A DNA stretch of 7,719 nt, from the NCBI GenBank assembly GCA_005880165.1, contig VBJP01000174.1, positions 1-7,719 on the forward strand, in the 5' to 3' direction. This stretch comes from Chloroflexota bacterium (GTDB taxonomy: Bacteria > Chloroflexota > Limnocylindria > QHBO01). Made by a program: the position numbers and the translations under genes. Within the stretch, counting starts at the first letter, position 1. Each line of letters starts with the position of its first letter. A model generated the notes under the pieces. The model was not told the origin of the DNA. It searched no databases and worked only from the letters and a program-made list of their open reading frames with translations. Below are positions 1 to 5,378 of this stretch, in pieces.

Positions 1-492
1 GGATTCGAGCCCACCAATCGGGAGTTCCTCATCACCCACACGCATGCCCACCTGGATGTCATGGTGGACGGCAAGGCCGTGCAGGTACCGGCCGGCATCG
101 GGATCGACACCAAGGCCAAGGGCGTCACCGAGGAACCGACGGCGGACGGTACCGGCAAGGACTACCAGGTGTCCGAATGCCCCGAGCCATGCCTGTCCGA
201 GCTGCACACCCACGACCCGGATGGGATCCTGCACAGCGAGTCCAAGGTCGCCAACCTGAAGCCAGCCAAGCTCGGCCAGTTCTTCACCGAGTGGGGCGTC
301 CGCCTCGACGGTCAGTGCGTAGGCGAGTTCTGCTCGTCGAACACGCCGATTGCCGTGTACGTCGACGGGCACAAGGTGAGTAGCAATCCCGCCGATATCG
401 AGCTCAAGAGCCACCTGGAGATCGCGGTCATCATCGGCAAGCCGCCGGACCAGATTCCGTCGAGCTGGGAGTTCCTCGAAAACCAGCCCTAG
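1..492 (+). CDS. His/Cys-rich small secreted-type protein, 5' truncated
   Basis: The reading frame is open from the first base of the window and ends at TAG 490-492, giving 163 visible residues; the N-terminus lies outside. Near the start it reads HTHAHLDVMVDGKAVQVPAG (about residues 13-32). A central CPEPCLSELHTHDPDG segment follows (about 60-75), then a LGQFFTEWGV stretch and a second AVYVDGHKV repeat-like strand. I recognise this layout, with a histidine-rich start, 'VPAGIGI', 'LHTHxxDGIxHxES' and 'LGQFFxxWG', as an unnamed family common in Actinobacteria, Chloroflexota and Cyanobacteria, often with an N-terminal membrane anchor. The clustered His and Cys (H13, H15, H17, C60, C64, H69, H71, H78, C106, C111) suggest metal binding, disulfides or both, which is inference. 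Its last four bases overlap the end of the convergent gene at 489. The function is unknown. Confidence 0.85.
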   Translation, partial: GFEPTNREFLITHTHAHLDVMVDGKAVQVPAGIGIDTKAKGVTEEPTADGTGKDYQVSECPEPCLSELHTHDPDGILHSESKVANLKPAKLGQFFTEWGVRLDGQCVGEFCSSNTPIAVYVDGHKVSSNPADIELKSHLEIAVIIGKPPDQIPSSWEFLENQP

Positions 493-716
493 CGGCGCTT
501 CTTCGCGAGCTTCACGACGCGTCGCGCACGCGCCTCGGCGATCGCCAGCCGCGCGGCATCGAGGGTCGCGAACGGTCCCAGCACGCGCGGCAAGCCGAGG
601 TCGTCGTGCTCCTCGTCGTCGCGCACGTTCCAGCGTCCGTCGTTCTCGACGGCGAAGCGACCATCCTCGGTGTGGTAGCTGCCCGCCCGGTCTCGGATGA
701 GCTTCTCATCAGCCAT
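489..716 (-). CDS. 75-residue hypothetical protein
   Basis: This small acidic-to-basic protein has a start that reads MADEKLIRDRAGSYHTEDG, a central FAVENDGRWNVRDDEE and a C-terminus ending AKKRR. I chose ATG 716-714 because AGGGG lies seven bases upstream (724-728), overlapping the TAG of the preceding gene, whose stop is only ten bases before this start. The open frame extends upstream to 818, but that extension is the antisense-like frame of the SnoaL gene and reads as low-complexity Arg/Gly. The pattern of a short 'YHTEDGRFAVE' strand, a variable middle and 'GLPRVLGPFATLDAARLAIAEAR' split into a helix suggests a compact alpha/beta fold. I have seen similar small proteins in high-GC genomes but know no function. 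It is the last gene of the MmcQ-SnoaL operon and overlaps the convergent gene end by four bases. Confidence 0.75.
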   Translation of the reverse strand: MADEKLIRDRAGSYHTEDGRFAVENDGRWNVRDDEEHDDLGLPRVLGPFATLDAARLAIAEARARRVVKLAKKRR

Positions 717-723
717 GGCTCGA

Positions 724-728
724 CCCCT
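724..728 (-). promoter_or_regulatory. Ribosome binding site of the 75-residue gene
   Basis: AGGGG on the minus strand lies seven bases before ATG 716 and overlaps the upstream TAG stop (729-727). This decides the start at 716 rather than the in-frame ATG at 734. Confidence 0.6.
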
Positions 729-1161
729 AGCCATCCCCCCGCACGACCCACTGGCCGCGCCACGCGGGTGCGTCGAAGCGTGGGGCCCAGTACACCGTCT
801 CGCGCCACACCTTCCCATCGCGCAGGTCCATGAGGTCGACGCACAGGTAGGTCACCCCATCCGGATACGTGACCTCCCACTCACCCACCCAGAAATCGCC
901 CTGACCACCGACCCGCGCCAGGGTGCCGCTCGGTGTGGCGACGTACCGATCCTCGGTGCCCGCCACGCGCGTGATGCGCGACGTGGGAGAGCCGCCCGGA
1001 TAGTTGCGGATGATCTGGTCGTACGAAGCCTCGTCCATGACGCTCTCACCCGACTGCGGCCAGTGCGTCCTCCACTCTGGATGGCGCAGGGCGGCCTGGC
1101 GTTCCAGGTCGCCCGAGACCATGGCCTCGACGTAGCGCCGCACGGCGTCCTCGTTGCTCAT
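727..1161 (-). CDS. SnoaL-like / NTF2-like superfamily protein
   Basis: The protein has 144 residues, the usual length for a single SnoaL-like alpha+beta barrel domain. It opens with the typical N-terminal helix (SNEDAVRRYVEAMVSGDLE) carrying the 'V..Y..AM..GD' pattern. It continues with HPEWRTHWPQSGE (about 27-39), the Y-x-x-I-I-x-N-Y-P segment, and the late beta strands containing YLCVDLMDLRDGKVWRETVY. In this fold such strands line a hydrophobic pocket, and members include polyketide cyclases, isomerases and many uncharacterised proteins, so no substrate can be given. The start ATG 1161-1159 overlaps the upstream TGA in an ATGA arrangement, which indicates translational coupling to the MmcQ/YjbR gene. 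No strong Shine-Dalgarno precedes it, consistent with coupling. The fold call is firm; the function is open. Confidence 0.85.
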   Translation of the reverse strand: MSNEDAVRRYVEAMVSGDLERQAALRHPEWRTHWPQSGESVMDEASYDQIIRNYPGGSPTSRITRVAGTEDRYVATPSGTLARVGGQGDFWVGEWEVTYPDGVTYLCVDLMDLRDGKVWRETVYWAPRFDAPAWRGQWVVRGDG

Positions 1162-1526
1162 CGCTCGCCATTCTGCATCCGAGCGATCAACTTGCGTGGA
1201 GCCGTCATGCGGTAGCTCTGCTCGATGAGGTCAGCCGTGAAGTCCCAATCCGGATCGACCTCGAACGAGATCCCAATCCAGCCATGGACGCCGACATAGG
1301 GCGGCACGAAGTAGCGGCTCGCATCGGACTGCACCAATGCGTGCTGTGCGCCGGCTGGAGCCTTGCACCAGACCGACCATCGGCCCGCGTGGCGATCGTG
1401 GCGCATGGCGAAGATCTTGTCGCGCACTCGAAACGAGGGATTGCCGACGCCGCCGCCCTCGGTCGCCTCCGGGAACGCCAGGCAGATCCCGCGCAGGCGC
1501 TTCAGCAACGCATCCTGATCGGGCAT
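1158..1526 (-). CDS. MmcQ/YjbR family protein
   Basis: This 122-residue protein matches the MmcQ/YjbR family (DUF419) in length and layout. It has an N-terminal helix with 'LRGICLAFPEATEG', the family 'NPSFRVRDKIFAM' segment (about residues 29-41), then 'WSVWCKAPAGAQHALVQ', 'YFVPPYVGVHGWIGI' and a C-terminal 'LIEQSYRMTAPRKL'. Members adopt a CyaY-like fold and are often called DNA-binding, but a defined role has not been established for most. ATG 1526-1524 is preceded six bases upstream by TAGACT, so I infer a leaderless transcript beginning at this gene rather than read-through from the methyltransferase. It overlaps the SnoaL-like gene by four bases and probably heads a three-gene operon. 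Confidence 0.9.
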   Translation of the reverse strand: MPDQDALLKRLRGICLAFPEATEGGGVGNPSFRVRDKIFAMRHDRHAGRWSVWCKAPAGAQHALVQSDASRYFVPPYVGVHGWIGISFEVDPDWDFTADLIEQSYRMTAPRKLIARMQNGER

Positions 1527-1532
1527 TCGCCG

Positions 1533-1538
1533 AGTCTA
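1533..1538 (-). promoter_or_regulatory. Probable leaderless -10 box (TAGACT)
   Basis: On the minus strand TAGACT ends six bases before the MmcQ/YjbR ATG. A TANNNT hexamer at this distance places the transcription start on or next to the start codon. No Shine-Dalgarno is present. The same spacing recurs at other genes in the window. Confidence 0.5.
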
Positions 1539-1545
1539 CGCCGCG

Positions 1546-1602
1546 CTTCGGCAGGCCTCGCTGGCAGGCCTCGCGGGCATGCCTCGCCGGCGGGCTTCGG
1601 CA
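1546..1602. repeat. Degenerate 13-bp tandem repeat
   Basis: Three 13-bp units, ctcgctggcaggc (1557-1569), ctcgcgggcatgc (1570-1582) and ctcgccggcgggc (1583-1595), are flanked on both sides by partial copies bearing cttcggca (1546-1553 and 1595-1602). The repeat sits between the methyltransferase stop and the MmcQ/YjbR promoter. The units contain small palindromes (aggcct, ggcatgcc), so the transcript could fold, but I see no run of T and do not call a terminator. Confidence 0.7.
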
Positions 1603-1606
1603 CCTC

Positions 1607-2391
1607 TCAGCGACGATCGCCGGCGACGCTGATCAATGGGCGGCGCCAGACGAAGGCCTCCGCCGGCAACTGCCGCAGTTTCGTCAGCGCCAGGCTGCGC
1701 AGCCCATCCCGCTTCCGCCCCCCCAGGCTGTCGAACAGGTCCGACTCGGATGCTCCAGCCACTCGACGCGGGCCTGCACGCGCTCGAACCCCGCTCGGCG
1801 CAGCTCCGCCGCGGCGGCTTCCGGGCCGGTGTACGGCCGGGCGTCGTGGTCGAGCGGCGGAAGGTCGACCTCGAGCTCGTCGAGTGCCAGCAGGAAGGCG
1901 TCGTCAGGCTCGAAGGGATTGCTCTCCGCCTGCCACGTCACGCAGGCGAACCGACCGCCAGGGCGCAGCACACGCCCGATCTCACGCAGGGCAGCAGCAC
2001 GACTGGGCACCAGCTGGATCACGAATGAGGAGATGGCGACATCCATCGAGTCGCTCGCCACCGGGAGCCGATCGGCGCGACCCTGGAGCAGCCGCAGCCT
2101 GCGCACGGCGTCATCTCCAAGCTGATCGGCTCCATCGGCGGCGAGGTCGAGCATGCGCGAGGAGGGATCGACACCGGTCACCCGCACGCTCGGCCATCGT
2201 GCGAGCGCGGCCAGCGCCAGCGCCCCGGTGCCCGTGCCGACATCGAGGAGCTCGAAGCTCCCGTCTGCCCCGGCCGGCACGCCGACGCTGTCCAGCAGCC
2301 GTACCGCGGATGGCGCGATGACCGGTCCCCACCAGTCCCGATATGCGGCGGCATACCGGTCGTAGGGCGGCTCGAAGTCGTCGAAGACCAA
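1607..2391 (-). pseudogene. Class I SAM-dependent methyltransferase, frameshifted near C-terminus
   Basis: The N-terminal 214 residues form a standard class I methyltransferase. Motif I is LLDVGTGTG (48-56), the acidic residue ending strand 2 is D75 in VTGVDPSS, the post-II region is ADRLPVASDSMDVAISSF, and motif III is VLRPGGRFACVTW (141-153). Substrate specificity cannot be read. After VEWLEH (about 1750) the open frame turns into Cys/Gly/Ser-rich sequence and stops at 1684. Shifting the frame at 1748-1749 restores a plausible family C-terminus, ESDLFDSLGGRKRDG, followed by KLRQLPAEAFVWRRPLISV, to TGA 1609-1607 (46 residues). From family memory about 15 residues also seem missing at the junction, so this may be an out-of-frame deletion rather than a one-base error. 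The start is TTG 2391-2389, with AGGGGA five bases upstream overlapping the cupin stop. It is co-transcribed with the cupin. Confidence 0.75.
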
Positions 2392-2400
2392 TGGAATCCC

Positions 2401-2874
2401 CTAGACCATGAACTGATCGTGGCGGGCGTAGAGCTCGGTCCACTCCTCCGCCGTCAGCTCGCGGCCGGAGGTGCCGATTTCGGCGAGCTCCTGGAAGGAC
2501 CGCTCGCGAGCGACACCGGGTGCGAAGAGAATCAACATGGCGGCCCCGTCATCGGACTCGTTGCCGAAGGCATGGATTCCACCGGCGGGAACATGGATGA
2601 AGTCGCCGGTTGTGCCCTCCACCCATTCGCGGCCGTTGAAGAGTCGGATCTTGCCTTCGAGCACGTAGAAGGATTCCGAGAAGGTCCGATGGAAGTGAGC
2701 CGCCGGCCCACCGGCGTGTGGCTGCATCTCCCAGTGGAAGAGCCCGAACTGCCCACCCGTCACCGACCCGGGAGCCACGAAGCGTACCGATGACGTCGGC
2801 CGGACCAGCGGCGGGACCTCTGTCCGAGGGCGCCAGATGGCGCTCATCTCCCCGGTCGCTCCCTGGTAGGACAT
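2401..2874 (-). CDS. Single-domain cupin protein
   Basis: The protein has 157 residues and one cupin barrel with both signature motifs complete. Motif 1 is HFHRTFSESFYVLEG (H60, H62, E67, G74). Motif 2 is GDFIHVPAGGIHAFGN (G90, P96, G98, H101, N105). H60, H62, E67 and H101 are the expected metal ligands, so metal binding is well supported, while the reaction or ligand is not. A helical tail (RSFQELAEI...LTAEEWTELYARHDQFM) follows the barrel. I chose ATG 2874-2872, with GGGGG eight bases upstream (2883-2887). An in-frame ATG at 2847 is possible. The open frame extends to GTG 3156, but that extension is the relic HTH gene plus non-coding sequence, so a 251-residue HTH-cupin call would be an artefact. 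The methyltransferase start follows nine bases after its TAG. Confidence 0.9.
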   Translation of the reverse strand: MSYQGATGEMSAIWRPRTEVPPLVRPTSSVRFVAPGSVTGGQFGLFHWEMQPHAGGPAAHFHRTFSESFYVLEGKIRLFNGREWVEGTTGDFIHVPAGGIHAFGNESDDGAAMLILFAPGVARERSFQELAEIGTSGRELTAEEWTELYARHDQFMV

Positions 2875-2950
2875 CGGCTCAACCCCCGGCGTATGGAGCC
2901 CCGATGCTACCCCGGCGGTGGGGTCGGCGACCGCGAGCGTCGGAGGGGTG

Positions 2951-3156
2951 TCAGTCCAGATGCTCGGCCACTCGATCGAAGAAGTCCCCAAGCGACAGAC
3001 CGATGCGCTCGGCGAGGTAGGCGAGCGCCGGCAATGAAGCTCCTGCTGCGAGAGGCGCAGACGTCGCCGCTCCGTGCGAAGCGTTTGGCCCACGGCGGAT
3101 GCGAAACGCGAGCGCGCTCCCCAACGGCCATGCTTACTAATAGTTGATTCCCTCAC
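2951..3156 (-). pseudogene. Relic XRE-family HTH regulator with internal out-of-frame deletion
   Basis: Two halves of a Cro/C1-type helix-turn-helix protein lie in different frames. The first half, in the frame of GTG 3156, reads RFASAVGQTLRTERRRLRLSQ and then QEL (ending about 3037), which is helix 1 and the beginning of helix 2. The second half, two bases out of frame, begins at 3034 with LPALAYLAERIGLSLGD and continues FFDRVAEHLD to TGA 2953-2951, which is helix 5 and the typical C-terminus. The roughly 20-25 residues that normally lie between them, holding the recognition helix and the 'IS.IE.G...PS' segment, are absent. The intact XRE-TPR gene at 3500-4807 shows the full pattern for comparison. 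The gene was probably the first of an XRE-cupin-methyltransferase operon. The exact original start is uncertain. The product cannot bind DNA normally. Confidence 0.75.
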
Positions 3157-3172
3157 CCAAACGTCCTACCCT
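3144..3172 (+). promoter_or_regulatory. Candidate sigma70-type promoter for the 37-residue ORF
   Basis: TTGATT (3144-3149) and TACCCT (3167-3172) are separated by 17 bases in a locally AT-richer patch. The -10 fits TANNNT rather than TATAAT. A start near 3179 would give a leader of about 58 bases carrying a possible GGACC/GGTCC stem. The site overlaps the 5' end of the divergent XRE relic. Confidence 0.4.
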
Positions 3173-3224
3173 GCGCGAATGATCGGAGTGGGCACTGGAC
3201 CGGGACAGGCGGGCGTGGTCCGAA

Positions 3225-3229
3225 AGGAG
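3225..3229 (+). promoter_or_regulatory. Strong ribosome binding site (AGGAG)
   Basis: AGGAG within gaaaggagctccctc lies seven bases before ATG 3237. It is one of the best Shine-Dalgarno matches in the window and the main evidence that the tiny ORF is translated. Confidence 0.6.
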
Positions 3230-3236
3230 CTCCCTC

Positions 3237-3350
3237 ATGCGCCTCCCTCGATTCAGGCTCGTCGCGGGATCCCTGGTGATCTCACTCGTTTCGTTGCTAG
3301 CCCTGGTAGCCCAGGCCTTGGCTACCAATCCCCCCAACCCCTGGCCGTGA
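3237..3350 (+). CDS. 37-residue signal-peptide-like micropeptide
   Basis: ATG 3237 follows AGGAG at ideal spacing and runs to TGA 3348-3350. The sequence begins MRLPRFR, with three Arg giving a positive n-region. A hydrophobic stretch LVAGSLVISLVSLLALV follows, then AQALA, a good signal-peptidase AxA site after residue 29, leaving a Pro-rich tail of eight residues, TNPPNPWP. The whole product is therefore an export signal plus an eight-residue peptide. It could be a secreted peptide pheromone precursor, a truncated secreted protein or a leader peptide. It lies 150 bases from the 3' end of the convergent XRE-TPR regulator, which matches some RRNPP receptor-peptide layouts. Translation is well supported by the ribosome binding site; the function is speculative. 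Confidence 0.55.
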   Translation: MRLPRFRLVAGSLVISLVSLLALVAQALATNPPNPWP

Positions 3351-3357
3351 TCGGGTC

Positions 3358-3528
3358 CTAAGCTCGACCGACCTCACCCCCGTCAGCAAAACGCATCGCC
3401 GTCGGCGCGTCCTGTGCCCACTCAATTATTACGTCCACGATCGCGGGCTGGAAGAGCGACGTCGCAGACCGTGTCTCGGCAACGACGGTCTTCCGGATAT
3501 CAGCGCCGAATGCGGAGTGCCTCGGCAT
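3358..3528 (-). CDS. Possible 56-residue ORF overlapping the XRE-TPR gene end
   Basis: ATG 3528-3526 begins inside the last codons of the XRE-TPR gene in the +1 frame and runs to TAG 3360-3358. The product contains TSLFQPAIVDVIIEWAQD and ends FADGGEVGRA, and reads more protein-like than random sequence. Against it, the Shine-Dalgarno is weak (a GAG only), it contains consecutive low-GC codons (GTA ATA ATT) unlike its neighbours, and I recognise no family. It has no signal peptide. It may be a translationally coupled small protein, or chance. It otherwise fills the 150-base gap between the regulator and the 37-residue ORF. Confidence 0.3.
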   Translation of the reverse strand: MPRHSAFGADIRKTVVAETRSATSLFQPAIVDVIIEWAQDAPTAMRFADGGEVGRA

Positions 3529-4807
3529 AGAGCTCGGTCGCGGCTACGAGGTCCCCGCCGGAACGACGCATGTCCGCGAGCTGGCCGAGTGCCTCCTGCA
3601 GCTGTGCCTTCGACCCATGTTCACGAAGAAGGTCGACGGCTGCCTGCATGTGCTGCGCTGCCGCCTTCTCCTGTCCGCGCTCGCGGTCGATTCGCGCCGC
3701 GGTCTGCCGCGCGCCGGCCAGAGCGTTGAAATTGTCAGTCTCGTCGGCCAGCTCGATCGCGCGCGCGATCAGCATGTCCGCCTGATCGAGCTCGTGCCGC
3801 GCCAGCGCAACCTGGGCCTGGCTGTCCACGACGTGTGCCAGCAGGCGCCGATCGTCCATCCGTTCGAAGGTTGCCACCGCAGACGACAGCAGCTGGTCCG
3901 CCCGGTTGAGATTCCCCACCTGCAGGTAGGTGAGCGCCAGGCTGCCACTCAGCGCGGCTTCGTCGCGCTCCGCGTCGGCCGCGCGGTAGAGGGCCAGACT
4001 TTGAATCCCGGCGGTCACCGAGGCCTCCAGGTCGCCCGCCTCGCGATAGCTCATGGACAGTCCCGATAAGAGAGTCGCGCGCCTTCGAAGATCGAGGTTC
4101 TCGCTCAGGGCTCGAGCCTCTTCCATGTAGTCGATCGCACGGTGGTACTCGGCGTCGCGCATCTCAACGCTGGCGATCGCGACGAGCAGTCGGAATCGAA
4201 AGTCCGGGACAGGCTCTATGCCCGCTCTGGCCCGTTCCAACAGACCGGACAGCAGAGCACGCGCTTCGGCGGTGTTGTCCTGCTGAAAATGACCATAGGC
4301 GAGCCAGTAGCCGGCATCGGCGGCATCGAGCGGACGGTTCATCGCCCGGAAGAGCTCCTGTGCCTCCGCGGCAAGGCGAATCGCCTCGCCGCCGTGGTCG
4401 AGGCGACACAGAGCCTCGGCCATCCCGCGCAGGACCTCCGCTCGGCGCCGGCGGTCGGTCGCGCGCTCAAGCAAGGACCGATACCGATCGAGCGCCGCCT
4501 GGTAGTCGCCCGAAGCGAGCAGAAGGTCCGCGTCCAGCCGGCTGGCGCCCAGGTCATCGTCGCCGACGAACTCGCGCACCGGGATCCCGAGCCGCTCGGC
4601 GATAAAGGCCAGCGCCGCCATCGACGGCTTGGCATGTCCAAGCTCGAGGGCGCTGATGTAGGCGGCGGTGTATCGGCCCTTCGCCAGCTCGGCCTGCGTC
4701 TGCCCGGCGCTGAGCCGGGCCTGGCGAATCCGTGAACCGATCTTGAGGGCCAACGCCCGGTTGTCGACGACCGTGACTCTGCGCGTCTTGCGGGCGGTCC
4801 GCGGCAT
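3500..4807 (-). CDS. XRE-family HTH regulator with C-terminal TPR repeats
   Basis: The protein has 435 residues. An N-terminal Cro/C1-type HTH occupies about 23-80: IGSRIRQARLSAGQTQAELA, then the recognition-helix part YTAAYISALELGHAKPS, then ALAFIAERLGIPVREFV. From about 90 to 430 it is a solenoid of tetratricopeptide-like helical pairs. Examples are LLLASGDYQAALDRY (96-109), YHRAIDYMEEARAL (221-234), LTYLQVGNLNRADQLL (292-307) and the final GGDLVAATELYAEAL. HTH plus TPR is the architecture of peptide-responsive regulators (the RRNPP group: PlcR, Rgg, PrgX, NprR), but also of many regulators with unknown ligands. I chose ATG 4807-4805 because TATAGT lies seven bases upstream, giving a leaderless transcript. 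The open frame continues to 4948, but that extension is hydrophilic, non-conserved-looking and has no ribosome binding site. A GGAGGG further up is 13 bases from the ATG, too far to be a good Shine-Dalgarno. Confidence 0.9.
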   Translation of the reverse strand: MPRTARKTRRVTVVDNRALALKIGSRIRQARLSAGQTQAELAKGRYTAAYISALELGHAKPSMAALAFIAERLGIPVREFVGDDDLGASRLDADLLLASGDYQAALDRYRSLLERATDRRRRAEVLRGMAEALCRLDHGGEAIRLAAEAQELFRAMNRPLDAADAGYWLAYGHFQQDNTAEARALLSGLLERARAGIEPVPDFRFRLLVAIASVEMRDAEYHRAIDYMEEARALSENLDLRRRATLLSGLSMSYREAGDLEASVTAGIQSLALYRAADAERDEAALSGSLALTYLQVGNLNRADQLLSSAVATFERMDDRRLLAHVVDSQAQVALARHELDQADMLIARAIELADETDNFNALAGARQTAARIDRERGQEKAAAQHMQAAVDLLREHGSKAQLQEALGQLADMRRSGGDLVAATELYAEALRIRR

Positions 4808-4814
4808 GGCTGCG

Positions 4815-4820
4815 ACTATA
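4815..4820 (-). promoter_or_regulatory. Probable leaderless -10 box (TATAGT)
   Basis: On the minus strand TATAGT, five of six matches to TATAAT, ends seven bases before ATG 4807. The -35 is weak; TTGGAG lies 19 bases upstream. This is the best -10 match in the window and supports the 4807 start. Confidence 0.6.
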
Positions 4821-4952
4821 CCCTCCGACTCAAGCCGTACTCCAAGCTTCGGCCCGTTTAGCCGTCCGTCCTGCCCGTCGTCCTCCCCGGACGGCTCGCG
4901 GGCCACTCGACCGGGGCGCCAGCTCAGGGAGTCCCGGTCAGGCAGCATCCTA

Positions 4953-4982
4953 ATACTTGGACACGCCTAAGATAGATACTTG
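4953..4982. promoter_or_regulatory. Direct repeat ATACTTG in divergent intergenic region
   Basis: ATACTTG occurs at 4953-4959 and 4976-4982, 23 bases apart (about two helical turns), in the AT-richest part of the 236-base gap between the XRE-TPR gene (4807) and the rightward gene (5044). A degenerate palindrome, cttggacacgcctaag (4956-4971), starts within the first copy and runs into the spacer. It could be an operator. The rest of the gap is GC-rich without visible features, apart from a weak TACAGT box at 4992-4997 that could serve the rightward gene. Confidence 0.3.
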
Positions 4983-5031
4983 TCGCGCTGCTACAGTTCC
5001 CACAGCCCCGTTCCGGTCCCGCGCACACCCT

Positions 5032-5036
5032 GGAGG
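5032..5036 (+). promoter_or_regulatory. Ribosome binding site (GGAGG)
   Basis: GGAGG lies seven bases before GTG 5044 and decides this start over the in-frame ATG at 4957, which has none. Confidence 0.65.
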
Positions 5037-5043
5037 CCCCCCT

Positions 5044-5322
5044 GTGCCGACCGTCACCCGCGTTCGCAAGCAGCTGGCCGCTGATGGCACGCACTGGCAC
5101 ATCGAGGGAGTGTGCACGGAAGACGGCACGCACTATCCTCGCGCCGAGGTCGCCACCCGGATAGACCGCGGCGAGGCCTGGTTCTCGAGTGGTGGCGGCG
5201 CAGAAACCAGGATCCGGACGATCGTGAGCTGCCCGATGCCCCCGTGTTCGGCCAGCCCGTACCTCACCACGGCGCCGGAGCACACCGCGGCCAACAACCT
5301 CGAGAACCTGCCCCGATGCTGA
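5044..5322 (+). CDS. DUF3892-like small protein
   Basis: From the GTG start the protein has 92 residues. It begins VTRVRKQLAADGTHWHIEGV, with a positioned pair of His. It continues with ATRIDRGEAWFSSGGG, where DUF3892 proteins have an 'I..G...F.' segment. It ends TTAPEHTAANNLENLPRC, matching the family's typical ending of a strand, 'D....DNL..LP.C'. DUF3892 is a widespread short domain of unknown function. Cys at 24, 63, 68 and 92 may matter, but nothing shows how. An in-frame ATG at 4957 would add 29 residues but has no ribosome binding site and lies in the promoter region. The gene is divergent from the XRE-TPR regulator and could be its target (inference from position only). Confidence 0.75.
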   Translation: MPTVTRVRKQLAADGTHWHIEGVCTEDGTHYPRAEVATRIDRGEAWFSSGGGAETRIRTIVSCPMPPCSASPYLTTAPEHTAANNLENLPRC

Positions 5323-5366
5323 ACGCCGGTACCTTCAGGTGATTCCGCGCGTTCGGCGCTGAACTC

Positions 5367-5372
5367 TAGCCT
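5367..5372 (+). promoter_or_regulatory. Probable leaderless -10 box (TAGCCT)
   Basis: TAGCCT ends six bases before ATG 5379. The intervening bases, gcgggg, touch the start codon and are too close to act as a Shine-Dalgarno. This suggests the gene is transcribed separately from the DUF3892-like gene 56 bases upstream. Confidence 0.5.
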
Positions 5373-5378
5373 GCGGGG

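Noticed and set aside
1284..2321. Long rightward open frame of 345 codons
   Set aside because: It is Arg/Ala/Pro-rich low-complexity sequence antisense to the methyltransferase and MmcQ/YjbR genes, with no ribosome binding site or family-like motif.
2389..2403. Stop-codon read-through fusing cupin and methyltransferase, which share a frame separated by one TAG
   Set aside because: A Shine-Dalgarno (AGGGGA) and TTG start directly follow the TAG, so ordinary separate translation explains it. No read-through signal is visible.
2875..3156. HTH-cupin fusion protein starting at GTG 3156
   Set aside because: The HTH is incomplete, the linker reads as out-of-frame HTH sequence, and the second HTH half has its own stop at 2951. 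The cupin has its own start signal at 2874.
3351..3499. Rightward continuation of the 37-residue ORF as a larger secreted protein broken by a frameshift
   Set aside because: None of the rightward frames after TGA 3350 reads like a protein. No family-like segment was seen.
4808..4948. 47-residue N-terminal extension of the XRE-TPR regulator
   Set aside because: The extension is hydrophilic, has no ribosome binding site and would bury the strong TATAGT box. HTH regulators of this type begin close to the HTH domain.
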